Positions 9,698 through 16,734 of a stretch of 50,672 nt of DNA are shown piece by piece. Positions within the stretch are counted from its first letter, which is position 1. Each line of letters opens with the position of its first letter. The notes under the pieces are model-generated. The model was not told the origin of the DNA and did not search any database. It saw only the letters and a list, made by a program, of their open reading frames with translations. This DNA is from JANYBT01 sp038211475. Its GTDB lineage: Bacteria; Acidobacteriota; Terriglobia; Terriglobales; Acidobacteriaceae. Both the position numbers and the translations under genes were made by a program. The stretch is from assembly GCA_038211475.1 (NCBI GenBank), contig JBBQVN010000012.1:1-50672 (forward strand). Direction: 5' to 3'.

Positions 9698-9796
9698 GGT
9701 TCTTGAACCGAGGAACTGTGATGTCGAGCGGGAGAAGCAGCAAGACTCCAGGATCGTAAGCGGGGGCCATTGACATCAAGGCCAACTGAGTGAGGT

Positions 9797-11014
9797 CTAC
9801 ACTTTCCCCCACAACTCTTCGCGCGGGTCTTCGGGGTTCAATTGGGCGAGTTCGCGGAGCAGTTCTTTAGTGCGCTCGTCGCGCGGCTTGGGGACGGTGA
9901 TTTTCACTTCTACAATCTCATCCCCCCGCGCGCCGTCTTTGGTTGCCGACGGTACGCCCTTTTCACGCAAACGCAATTTTTGTCCCGACTGCGTGCCTGG
10001 CGGAATCTTAAGCAGAGCGCGGCCATCCACGGTGGGGACTTCGATCTTTGCGCCCAGCGCTGCTTCGGTCGCGCTCACCGGCACGGTCAGGGTGATGTCG
10101 TCGCCATCGCGGCGGAAAATTGGGTGCTCGCCGGTGCGGATGATGACGTAGAGGTCGCCGGTGCCGCCGCCTGAAGTTCCAGCGTTGCCTCGTCCCGCTA
10201 GTCGAATGCGCTGGCCATCGCGAGTGCCAGCCTTGATGCGGATTTCCAGCGGCTCGGTTCGCGCCACCGTACCTTCACCGTGACAACTGGGACAGGTGGA
10301 AATGTTGTGGCCGGTGCCATGGCAGCGCGGACAAGTTGAGTTGAATTTCATGCGGCTGGCGGTTTGTTCGACCGTGCCTTTGCCGTTGCACTGCGGGCAG
10401 ACGCCGGGCGCCTGTAGATGGCCTTTGCCATGGCAGGTGGCGCAGGTGTCGCGGCGCCCGATGTCGAGCTTCATCACTCCGCCGCGGACCGCGGTCCAGA
10501 AGGGCACGTTAACCTGGTACTCCACGTCGGAGCCAGCTTCGGGGTGTCCCTCAGGCTGCGCGCCGCCCCCGCCGTTGAACATGCTTGAAAAAATGTCGCG
10601 AAAGCCGCCGCCGGAGGTTTTTTGCTTGCGTGCGCCGTCCACCAGATCGGAAAAATCGAAGCCGCCAAAATCAAAGTGGACGCCTTGCGCGCCGCCGCTG
10701 GTGGGGCCGGGAGTGCCGCCAGGGAATCCGCCGGTGGCGCTGCCGCCGCCGCGCGCGTAAGCCTCGGCTGTAGCGGGGTCGATGTTATCGGAATAGAAGC
10801 CGACCTGGTCGTAAATCTTGCGCTTCTTGGGCTCGCTGAGAACGTCGTTGGCTTCGGAGATTTCCTTGAACTTCTCTTCTGCCTTCTTATCGCCGGGATT
10901 AACGTCGGGATGGTATTTGCGCGCGAGTTTGCGGAATGCCTTGCGGATTTCTTCCGCCGAGGCGGTCTTCTTTATGCCCAGCAGAGCGTAATAGTCTTTG
11001 GTTGGAGTAGCCAT
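9797..11014 (-). CDS. dnaJ: Co-chaperone DnaJ
   Basis: The product is a 405-aa class A (type I) J-protein. The J-domain starts at DYYALLGIKKTAS and carries the HPD tripeptide in YHPDVNPG, which stimulates the DnaK ATPase. A Gly/Phe-rich region (GGGSATGGFPGG) follows. The zinc-binding domain has four CxxCxGxG repeats: CATCHGKG, CPQCNGKG, CPRCHGTG and CPSCHGEG. The C-terminal substrate-binding domains end in REELWGKV. I chose the ATG at 11014 because the J-domain begins there; an upstream in-frame start would add eight unrelated residues. It is the last gene of a dnaK - small protein - dnaJ run, with no grpE between them. Confidence 0.95.
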   Translation of the reverse strand: MATPTKDYYALLGIKKTASAEEIRKAFRKLARKYHPDVNPGDKKAEEKFKEISEANDVLSEPKKRKIYDQVGFYSDNIDPATAEAYARGGGSATGGFPGGTPGPTSGGAQGVHFDFGGFDFSDLVDGARKQKTSGGGFRDIFSSMFNGGGGAQPEGHPEAGSDVEYQVNVPFWTAVRGGVMKLDIGRRDTCATCHGKGHLQAPGVCPQCNGKGTVEQTASRMKFNSTCPRCHGTGHNISTCPSCHGEGTVARTEPLEIRIKAGTRDGQRIRLAGRGNAGTSGGGTGDLYVIIRTGEHPIFRRDGDDITLTVPVSATEAALGAKIEVPTVDGRALLKIPPGTQSGQKLRLREKGVPSATKDGARGDEIVEVKITVPKPRDERTKELLRELAQLNPEDPREELWGKV

Positions 11015-11062
11015 GGTTTCGCGTGCGGCAAACCGCATCTCAAGGTAACAGAAGCGGGGATG

Positions 11063-11242
11063 CTAATTCACGATTTCGCGCGCTTGTTCGTCTAGCGATA
11101 TGGCAAACGAATCGTAGGGCGCCTGATCCATCACCACCGGGATGCGCTGCATGCCGGTCGGCGATGGAGCGTAGCAATACCAGCGCCCCTCTTCGGGGAC
11201 AAAGTTAACGAAAAACGCTTGACCGTGCAGTTCAAAGTTCAA
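11063..11242 (-). CDS. Small conserved-looking 59-aa protein between dnaK and dnaJ
   Basis: Read on the minus strand, a TTG at 11242 is preceded by TGAGGAG with a 4-base gap and opens 59 codons ending in TAG at 11063. The product begins MNFELHGQAFFVNFVPEEG, continues RWYCYAPSPTGMQRIPVV and ends in AREIVN. The composition is that of a real soluble protein: aromatic residues, alternating beta-like pattern, few Arg/Pro shadows. It lies 121 bases after dnaK and 48 bases before dnaJ on the same strand, so it should be co-transcribed with the heat-shock genes. I do not recognise a family. A DnaK/DnaJ-linked accessory role is only a guess from position. Confidence 0.65.
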   Translation of the reverse strand: MNFELHGQAFFVNFVPEEGRWYCYAPSPTGMQRIPVVMDQAPYDSFAISLDEQAREIVN

Positions 11243-11329
11243 TTGGCTCCTCAGTTCTAGGTTTCGCGTGGTTCAAGAAGCAGATCCCTCGCTTCGCTCG
11301 GGACGACAAGAGCCAAAAAGAATGACGGC

Positions 11330-11356
11330 TGCGGGCGCCCGCTTCGAACGCCCGCA
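11330..11356 (-). terminator. Stem-loop after dnaK, possible attenuating terminator
   Basis: TGCGGGCG (11330-11337) pairs perfectly with CGCCCGCA (11349-11356), loop 11 nt. It lies just after the dnaK stop. On the minus strand a short T-run comes only about 10 bases further on, so termination would be weak. Partial read-through to dnaJ, or stabilisation of the dnaK mRNA end, is plausible. Confidence 0.4.
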
Positions 11357-11363
11357 ACACGCC

Positions 11364-13292
11364 TTACTTCTTCTCTTCCACGTCCACGTACTCGGCATCG
11401 ATCACGCCTTCGTCTTTTTTGGCGTGGCCGTTGGATGACGGATCCGCGCCCGGAGTGGGCCCTGTGCCCCCCTCGGGTGTCGGCTGCGCCTGGGCCGCTT
11501 TGTACATGGCTTCGGCCATCTTGTGTGACGATGCGGTCAAGGTTTCGCGAGCCTTGTCCATTTGCGCCTTGTCGCCTGACTCCAGCGCTTTCTTGGCGTC
11601 GGCCACGGCGTTTTCAACCTCGGCACGATCCGACCCCGAGATCTTTTCGCCCTGTTCGCGCAGCATCTTCTCCACGTTGTAAACCATGGAGTCGAGCTGG
11701 TTCTTGGACTCGATCTCTTCGCGCCGGGCCTTGTCTTCAGCGGAATGCGAATCCGCTTCCTTCGCCATGCGCTCCACTTCTTCCTTGCTCAGACCCGATG
11801 ACGACGTGATGGTAATCTTCTGGTCCTTGCCGGTGGCCGTGTCTTTGGCGGTCACGTTCAGGATGCCGTTGGCGTCAATGTCGAAGGTGACTTCGATTTG
11901 GGGCACGCCGCGCGGGGCCGACGGAATTCCGCCCAGCTTAAACTTGCCCAGTGTCCGGTTCTGCGCCGCCAAGGGGCGTTCCCCCTGTAAGACGTGGACT
12001 TCGACTTCGGTCTGGCTGTCGGCCGCAGTCGAAAACGTTTCAGTCTTACGAGTCGGGATGGTGGTGTTGCGGGGGATCATCCCGGTCGCAACGCCGCCCA
12101 GGGTCTCGATTGAAAGCGTCAGCGGGGTCACGTCGAGCAAGAGCAGGTCTTTGACTTCGCCCTTGAGCACGCCGCCTTGAATGCCGGCGCCGATCGCAAC
12201 CACTTCGTCGGGGTTGACGCCCTTGTGCGGCTCGCGCCCGAACAACTCCTTCACCAACGCCTGGATGCGCGGCATGCGGGTCTGCCCGCCTACCAGCACC
12301 ACTTCCTGAATCTTGCCGATATCGACGCCAGCGTCTTTCATGCACTGTTTGCACGGCCCGACCGAACGCTGGATGATGTCTTCAATCATGGACTCCAGCT
12401 TGGCGCGAGTCAGCTTCTTGACCAGATGCTTGGGGCCGCTGGCGTCGGCGGTGATGAAGGGCAGGTTGATCTCGTGCTCCATGGTGGTGGAGAGCTCGAT
12501 TTTGGCGCGTTCAGCGGCGTCGCGCAGACGCTGCAGCGCCATCTCGTTGCCCTTGCCGCGCAGGTCGAGACCTTCGTCCTTCTTGAATTCGTCGATGAGC
12601 CAGTCCACCAGGCGCTGGTCAATGTTGTCGCCGCCGAGGTGGGTGTCGCCGTTGGTGGCCTTGACTTCAATGACGCCTTCGCCGACTTCGAGAATGGAGA
12701 TGTCGAAGGTGCCGCCGCCGAAGTCATAGACCGCGATAGTTTCGTCCTTGCTCTTGTCGAGACCATAAGCTAGCGCTGCGGCGGTAGGCTCGTTGATGAT
12801 GCGCTTGACGTCGAGGCCGGCGATTTTGCCAGCATCTTTGGTGGCCTGGCGCTGGGCGTCGTTGAAGTAGGCAGGAACGGTGATGACCGCATCCGTAACT
12901 TTTTCGCCGAGGTAGTCTTCGGCTGCCTTCTTCAGCTTCTGCAAAATGAGTGCCGAAATTTCCGGCGGGGTAAATTCCTTGCCCTGGGCCATGATGGCGA
13001 CATGATCGCCCTGGCGGACGACTTTGTACGGCACCATTTTGAGTTCTTCGCTCACTTCGTCGAAGCGGCGTCCCATGAAACGCTTGATCGAGTAGACGGT
13101 ATTCTCCGGATTGGTGATGGCTTGGCGCTTGGCCACCTGGCCGACCAGGCGCTCACCAGTCTTGGTGAAGCCGACTACCGAGGGAGTGGTGCGGCCACCC
13201 TCTTCATTGGGGATGACCTTGGGTTCGCCGCCCTCCATCACTGAGACGCAAGAGTTGGTGGTACCCAAGTCGATTCCGATTGTTTTGCTCAT
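11364..13292 (-). CDS. dnaK: Molecular chaperone DnaK (Hsp70)
   Basis: The product is a 642-aa Hsp70. The ATPase domain opens with KTIGIDLGTTNSCVSV and contains the phosphate-2 motif AVYDFGGGTFDISIL and the adenosine motif VVLVGGQTRMPRIQ. The linker (DLLLLDVTPLTLSIETLGG) leads into the peptide-binding domain and the helical lid. The C-terminus is the conserved EGVIDAEYVDVEEKK tail. The ATG at 13292 is chosen because MSKTIGIDLG is the universal N-terminus and AGGAG stands upstream; an in-frame start at 13385 would lie inside the promoter. The promoter with an HspR-type operator is at 13357-13386, and dnaJ follows after a small gene. Confidence 0.97.
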   Translation of the reverse strand: MSKTIGIDLGTTNSCVSVMEGGEPKVIPNEEGGRTTPSVVGFTKTGERLVGQVAKRQAITNPENTVYSIKRFMGRRFDEVSEELKMVPYKVVRQGDHVAIMAQGKEFTPPEISALILQKLKKAAEDYLGEKVTDAVITVPAYFNDAQRQATKDAGKIAGLDVKRIINEPTAAALAYGLDKSKDETIAVYDFGGGTFDISILEVGEGVIEVKATNGDTHLGGDNIDQRLVDWLIDEFKKDEGLDLRGKGNEMALQRLRDAAERAKIELSTTMEHEINLPFITADASGPKHLVKKLTRAKLESMIEDIIQRSVGPCKQCMKDAGVDIGKIQEVVLVGGQTRMPRIQALVKELFGREPHKGVNPDEVVAIGAGIQGGVLKGEVKDLLLLDVTPLTLSIETLGGVATGMIPRNTTIPTRKTETFSTAADSQTEVEVHVLQGERPLAAQNRTLGKFKLGGIPSAPRGVPQIEVTFDIDANGILNVTAKDTATGKDQKITITSSSGLSKEEVERMAKEADSHSAEDKARREEIESKNQLDSMVYNVEKMLREQGEKISGSDRAEVENAVADAKKALESGDKAQMDKARETLTASSHKMAEAMYKAAQAQPTPEGGTGPTPGADPSSNGHAKKDEGVIDAEYVDVEEKK

Positions 13293-13356
13293 GTTGAGGC
13301 TCCTGAAAAACTTTAAGTGCTTGCGAATGAGTGCGTTACCCGCAGCAACAAAGCTC

Positions 13357-13386
13357 ATAATAATACTTGAGTGAGTTGCTGTCAAT
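13357..13386 (-). promoter_or_regulatory. dnaK promoter with HAIR-like HspR operator in its spacer
   Basis: On the minus strand TTGACA (13380-13385) is followed after exactly 17 bases by TATTAT (13357-13362), a near-consensus sigma-70 promoter about 65 bases before the dnaK ATG. Within it the plus strand carries CTTGAGT (13366-13372), a perfect HAIR half-site. Seven bases later comes TGTCAAT (13380-13386), which matches the other half-site (ACTCAAG) at 4 of 7 positions, including TCAA. Repressor binding here would cover both promoter boxes. This fits the HspR gene at 5194-5589. Confidence 0.75.
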
Positions 13387-13457
13387 CTTTAGATGCAGGC
13401 AGGATGGGGAGGGATTCCGGGATTTTTTGGGGGGTCGGATTCGTACAGGAGGTCCGC

Positions 13458-13649
13458 TCAGGAAAGGTCAGTGAGGATTTTCTGGAGGGTGGACTTGTGC
13501 TTTTCCGGCTTGCGAGTCTTTTCCTTGACGACCTGGCCGGCCTTCGGGGCGCCGATTCGCTCGCGCGCCAGGGCCTTGACGGCGGTGACGGCTCGGAAAG
13601 GCTTGGGTTTCTTCTTCTTGTTCATCGGAGATTTCGATGCTCTCGACAT
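13458..13649 (-). CDS. Small lysine-rich protein (about 55-63 aa)
   Basis: A minus-strand frame starting at ATG 13649 (or ATG 13625) encodes a very basic product with the run NKKKKPKPFRAVTAVKALARE and ending in QKILTDLS. The lower part has balanced composition with Lys/Ala/Glu helices, unlike an antisense shadow, and no other gene occupies this stretch. It lies upstream of the dnaK promoter on the same strand. Family and function are unknown; its charge suggests nucleic-acid or ribosome contact. Confidence 0.4.
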   Translation of the reverse strand: MSRASKSPMNKKKKPKPFRAVTAVKALARERIGAPKAGQVVKEKTRKPEKHKSTLQKILTDLS

Positions 13650-13801
13650 GCTTAAAGATTTAACTCTTGCTGGGAGCAAGGGTTCTCGCAGCGGCGCACT
13701 CGGGAGCTGGGTCGTGCGACGGCTTCGATGTCTGTGCCCGAACCCTCTGCGGCAGTGTGTCATAATTCTAAGTGGCGGACGATGCCGCCGGAGCCTCCCC
13801 T

Positions 13802-14077
13802 ATGGATGAGCGCGAGTTTTTCGACGAGAAGGCCGACAAGAAGCCCGCCCACCTGAGCTGTCCGCACTGTCAACAGGCTGGAGAGTATGAGATCAACTGG
13901 CTGGTGCGGACCAAGAAGAAATCGTTGCCGGGACGAGCAGATGACCGGGATCGGGCCCGCTTCGCCAAAGCCAAGTCGTACATGCTGCGCCGCGACGACA
14001 TGCTGATGTGCAAGAACATGCGCTGCCGGAAGCGGTTTGAGATCTCAGGAGTGCAGTCGGTCGCGTTTTTCGACTAG
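13802..14077 (+). CDS. Small putative zinc-ribbon protein
   Basis: The product is 91 aa starting at ATG 13802, with GGAG nine bases before it; an in-frame GTG at 13772 would add ten residues. It has two cysteine pairs, C20-PH-C23 and C70-KNMR-C75, that could bind one zinc, separated by a basic, helix-prone stretch (RDRARFAKAKSYMLRRDDM). No family name is recognised. It precedes etfB by 134 bases on the same strand, but a functional link is not evident. Confidence 0.6.
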   Translation: MDEREFFDEKADKKPAHLSCPHCQQAGEYEINWLVRTKKKSLPGRADDRDRARFAKAKSYMLRRDDMLMCKNMRCRKRFEISGVQSVAFFD

Positions 14078-14211
14078 GAATTCCGGATTAAAAGTTTTTG
14101 TGATTGCAATGCAAGAAGTGTGGTTCAGGTCGCGCCGCATTTTCCATCCCTCCCTTCCGTCATTTATACTTTTCAGTTTTCCCCAAGCCCGCAGAAAACA
14201 GGAGTCATCCC

Positions 14212-14982
14212 TTGAAGATTCTGGTTTGCATCAAGCAAGTGCCACAGAAAGACGCTCCTCTTAAGCTCAACGAAACTGGCACCTGGATTCGCGAAGACTT
14301 GTCTTACGAGATCAACGAGCCGGACGCTTATGCGCTGGAAGAGGCGCTGCGGCAGAAGGAAAAACATGGCGGCGAAGTGGTCGCGATTACATCCGGGCCG
14401 GTGCGATCGCAGCAAGTGCTGCGTGAGGCGCTGGCCAAGGGCGCGGACCGGGCCATTCACCTGGAAGACAATGCGTTTGTGGGGTTCGACGCTTACAACA
14501 CGGCACGAGCGTTTGCCGCGGCCATTAAAGACGAACAATTTGATCTCATCTTTACCGGTCTGCAGTCCGATGACTACGGCTACGCGCAGACGGGCGTGAT
14601 TCTGGCGGAGTTGCTGGGCCATCCGCACGCGACCATCATCATGCAGATCGAGAAGAGCGAGAGTGGCATCCGGGTTAAGCGCGAACTGGAAGCGGGCTAC
14701 TTTCAGTTTGTGGACATGCCATTGCCGGCGGTGCTCACCATTCAGTCGGGCATCAGCAAGCTGCGCTACGCAACCTTGATTGGGATTAAGCAGGCCAAGA
14801 ACAAGCCGCTGCGCAAGGTCGCGCTCGCCGAAGTGCAGTCGGCGCTCGGCGACAACCTGCAGAAGATCGAGCGGTTGTATGTGCCGCAGAAGACCAAGAA
14901 GACCGAGATCATCGACGGGTCGCCAAACGAAATTGCCAAGAAACTGGTGGAGCGGTTGCGCAATGAAGTGCGGGTGCTGTAA
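14212..14982 (+). CDS. etfB: Electron transfer flavoprotein subunit beta (first set)
   Basis: The 256-aa EtfB starts with KILVCIKQVPQKDAP and has the family pattern DAYALEEALRQKE, LAKGADRAIHLED and FDLIFTGLQSDDYGYAQTGVILAELL. It ends in the conserved linker that docks acyl-CoA dehydrogenases. I chose the TTG at 14212 because AGGAG lies 7 bases before it and the protein then begins at the usual KILV strand; the longer in-frame reading adds 36 unrelated residues. With EtfA (15051-16040) it forms the soluble FAD heterodimer that collects electrons from beta-oxidation. The ETF:quinone oxidoreductase at 16735-18474 is its likely partner. Confidence 0.93.
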   Translation: MKILVCIKQVPQKDAPLKLNETGTWIREDLSYEINEPDAYALEEALRQKEKHGGEVVAITSGPVRSQQVLREALAKGADRAIHLEDNAFVGFDAYNTARAFAAAIKDEQFDLIFTGLQSDDYGYAQTGVILAELLGHPHATIIMQIEKSESGIRVKRELEAGYFQFVDMPLPAVLTIQSGISKLRYATLIGIKQAKNKPLRKVALAEVQSALGDNLQKIERLYVPQKTKKTEIIDGSPNEIAKKLVERLRNEVRVL

Positions 14983-15050
14983 CGAAGCTGCGACACGACG
15001 GGCGTCAAGATTCGCGAAACGAACTTATACCTGGGAATTGAGAACTCATC

Positions 15051-16040
15051 ATGAAAATTCTTGTAGTGGTTGAGCAGCGCGAAGGCAAACTAAACCGGGT
15101 TTCGTGGGAGACCATTGCGGCTGGACAGGCCCTGGCAGCGGACACGGGCGGAACGCTCGAAGCGGCGGTGGTCGGGGCTGGCGTTGGTAGTTATGCCTCC
15201 GAAATTGCCGCCAAGAAGCTGGCGAAGGTGTACGCGATTGAATCGGCGGGACTGGAGCCGTACACTCCAGACGCGTTTGTGCACGCGCTCAAGGGATTCA
15301 TCGCGACGAATCAGCCGGCACTGGTGCTGATGCCGCACACCTACCAGGTGCGCGATTTTGTGCCTAAGCTGGCGACGGCGGCGGGCAGTACGTGCATCAG
15401 CGACTGCGTTGGCTACAAGAAAGATGGCGACAAGCTTTTGTTTACGCGGCCGATGTTTCAGGGCAAGCTGGCGGCGGACGTCAGCTTCACCGGGGCGGGG
15501 CCGTGGTTTGTGACTTTTCAAAATGGTGCGTTCCGTGGAGATAAAGCTGAGGCGGGCGCGGCGGCAGCGCCGGTGGAAGTAGTGAATGTGGAGATTCCCG
15601 CCGGAGTCGTGAGGAACAAGCCGCAGGAAGTGTTCAAAGAGGCGAAGCAGGCGGTGGATTTGACCCAGGCCGAAATTATTGTGGCGGTGGGACGCGGCAT
15701 CAAGGAAGAGAAGAACATTGCCATTGCCAAGGCATTGGCGGAAGCGCTGGGCGGGGATTTGGCGGCGTCGCGTCCGATCTGCGACAACGGATGGCTGCCT
15801 ATGGACCGGCAGATTGGGTCGTCGGGACAAACGGTGGCGCCGAAGCTGTATTTGGCGCTCGGCATCAGCGGAGCGATTCAGCACATTGTGGGGATGAAGG
15901 GCGCGCGGACCATCATCGCGGTAAACAAAGACGCGGAGGCTCCGATTTTTGAGATCGCGGATTATGCGGTGGTGGGAAATTTGTTTGATATCGTGCCGCC
16001 GTTGATCGAGGAGATTAAGAAGGTGAAGGCGGCGAGTTGA
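15051..16040 (+). CDS. etfA: Electron transfer flavoprotein subunit alpha (first set)
   Basis: The 329-aa EtfA begins KILVVVEQREGKLNRVSWE. The C-terminal FAD domain holds the signature stretch VGRGIKEEKN, AASRPICDNGWLPMDRQIG, SSGQTVAPKLYLALGISG, then AVNKDAEAPIFEIADY. It lies 68 bases after etfB on the same strand, so the two are probably co-transcribed. It binds FAD and passes electrons to ETF-QO. It is clearly diverged from the second EtfA at 32199-33185, so the copies are not a recent duplication. Confidence 0.95.
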   Translation: MKILVVVEQREGKLNRVSWETIAAGQALAADTGGTLEAAVVGAGVGSYASEIAAKKLAKVYAIESAGLEPYTPDAFVHALKGFIATNQPALVLMPHTYQVRDFVPKLATAAGSTCISDCVGYKKDGDKLLFTRPMFQGKLAADVSFTGAGPWFVTFQNGAFRGDKAEAGAAAAPVEVVNVEIPAGVVRNKPQEVFKEAKQAVDLTQAEIIVAVGRGIKEEKNIAIAKALAEALGGDLAASRPICDNGWLPMDRQIGSSGQTVAPKLYLALGISGAIQHIVGMKGARTIIAVNKDAEAPIFEIADYAVVGNLFDIVPPLIEEIKKVKAAS

Positions 16041-16222
16041 TAGTTTCGAGTTTCTAGTTTCCAGTAGAGGCAAAGAAACTGTTTCTAGTTTCGAGTTTCC
16101 AGTTTCAAGTAAACGCAACGGCAAAACTGATCGTTTCGAGTTGCGGGTCGGTTGCGCCGTTCCTTGACAAGTGACTTGGCTACTGCCTGACTGGAAGTTT
16201 GAAACCTGAAACTCGAGACTTC
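16041..16222. repeat. Simple TTTC-AG repeats forming an interrupted inverted repeat
   Basis: From 16041 to about 16115 the units GAGTTTC, TAGTTTC and CAGTTTC recur about ten times. A reverse-complement version (CTGGAAGTTTGAAACCTGAAA, then CTCGAGACT) lies near 16190-16220. The region holds no gene. A long weak hairpin could form in transcripts after etfA. A related but different repeat occurs at 21157-21190. Confidence 0.6.
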
Positions 16223-16242
16223 TTGTGCTTTAGAATGTAGGT

Positions 16243-16479
16243 GTGGAAATGGAGCTCACGGCGGTTTACGAGAGCGTGGCTGAATCTGAGGGTGGTGGCT
16301 ATCTGGCCTATGTTGAGGAACTGCCAGGTGCGATCTCAGAAGGCGACACCTTGGAAGAAGCGCGGGAAAATCTCCGCGATGCGATAGCCCTGTTGCTTGA
16401 GGCTAATCGCGAACTGACTGGGAAGCCGCTGCCGGGGAAGAAGATTACCCGCGAAAAAATTACTGTTTCCGTGGCTTGA
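16243..16479 (+). CDS. hicB: HicB-family antitoxin
   Basis: The 78-aa product has the partially degraded RNase-H-like HicB fold: Y at the start of the first strand, GGGYLAYVEELPGAISEGDTLE, then EARENLRDAIALLLEAN. This is a short HicB form without the C-terminal DNA-binding domain. The GTG at 16243 or ATG at 16249 may start it. Its usual partner HicA follows 3 bases later but is interrupted by a stop codon, so the antitoxin appears to have lost its toxin. Confidence 0.85.
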   Translation: MEMELTAVYESVAESEGGGYLAYVEELPGAISEGDTLEEARENLRDAIALLLEANRELTGKPLPGKKITREKITVSVA

Positions 16480-16482
16480 TCG

Positions 16483-16674
16483 GTGAAGCGCGCTGACCTG
16501 GTCCGTCACCTCGAAGCGCATGGGTGCCAGCTAGTCCGGGAAGGCGCCTAGCATAGCGTTTACTACAATCCCGAAGCGCAACGCACCAGTACGGTACCCC
16601 GCCATCGCGAAGTGAAAAATCCGACCGCGATCCGCATCTGCAAGCAGCTTGGTGTACCAGACCCGCTTCGCTAA
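16483..16674 (+). pseudogene. hicA: hicA toxin gene with premature stop
   Basis: Starting at GTG 16483 the frame reads KRADLVRHLEAHGCQLVREGA, then TAG at 16549-16551 (codon 23). After the stop it continues in frame with HSVYYNPEAQRTSTVPRH and KNPTAIRICKQLGVPDPLR to a TAA at 16672. This is a near-complete HicA mRNA interferase (dsRBD-like fold, with the catalytic-type H in HSVYYNP) apart from the nonsense codon. HicA normally has Lys or Arg where TAG stands (usual pattern GG/GSKHxVY). One base change would restore it. It is 3 bases after hicB. Confidence 0.8.
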
Positions 16675-16734
16675 TCCCACTCAACCCGTTTATCATAATG
16701 GGTTCGCTTTCATCCGTTTGTCTTTAGTCTGTGC

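Noticed and set aside
15090..16124. Minus-strand open frame of 344 codons opposite etfA
   Set aside because: It is a shadow of the etfA coding sequence, with Arg/His/Leu-rich composition and no recognisable motif.
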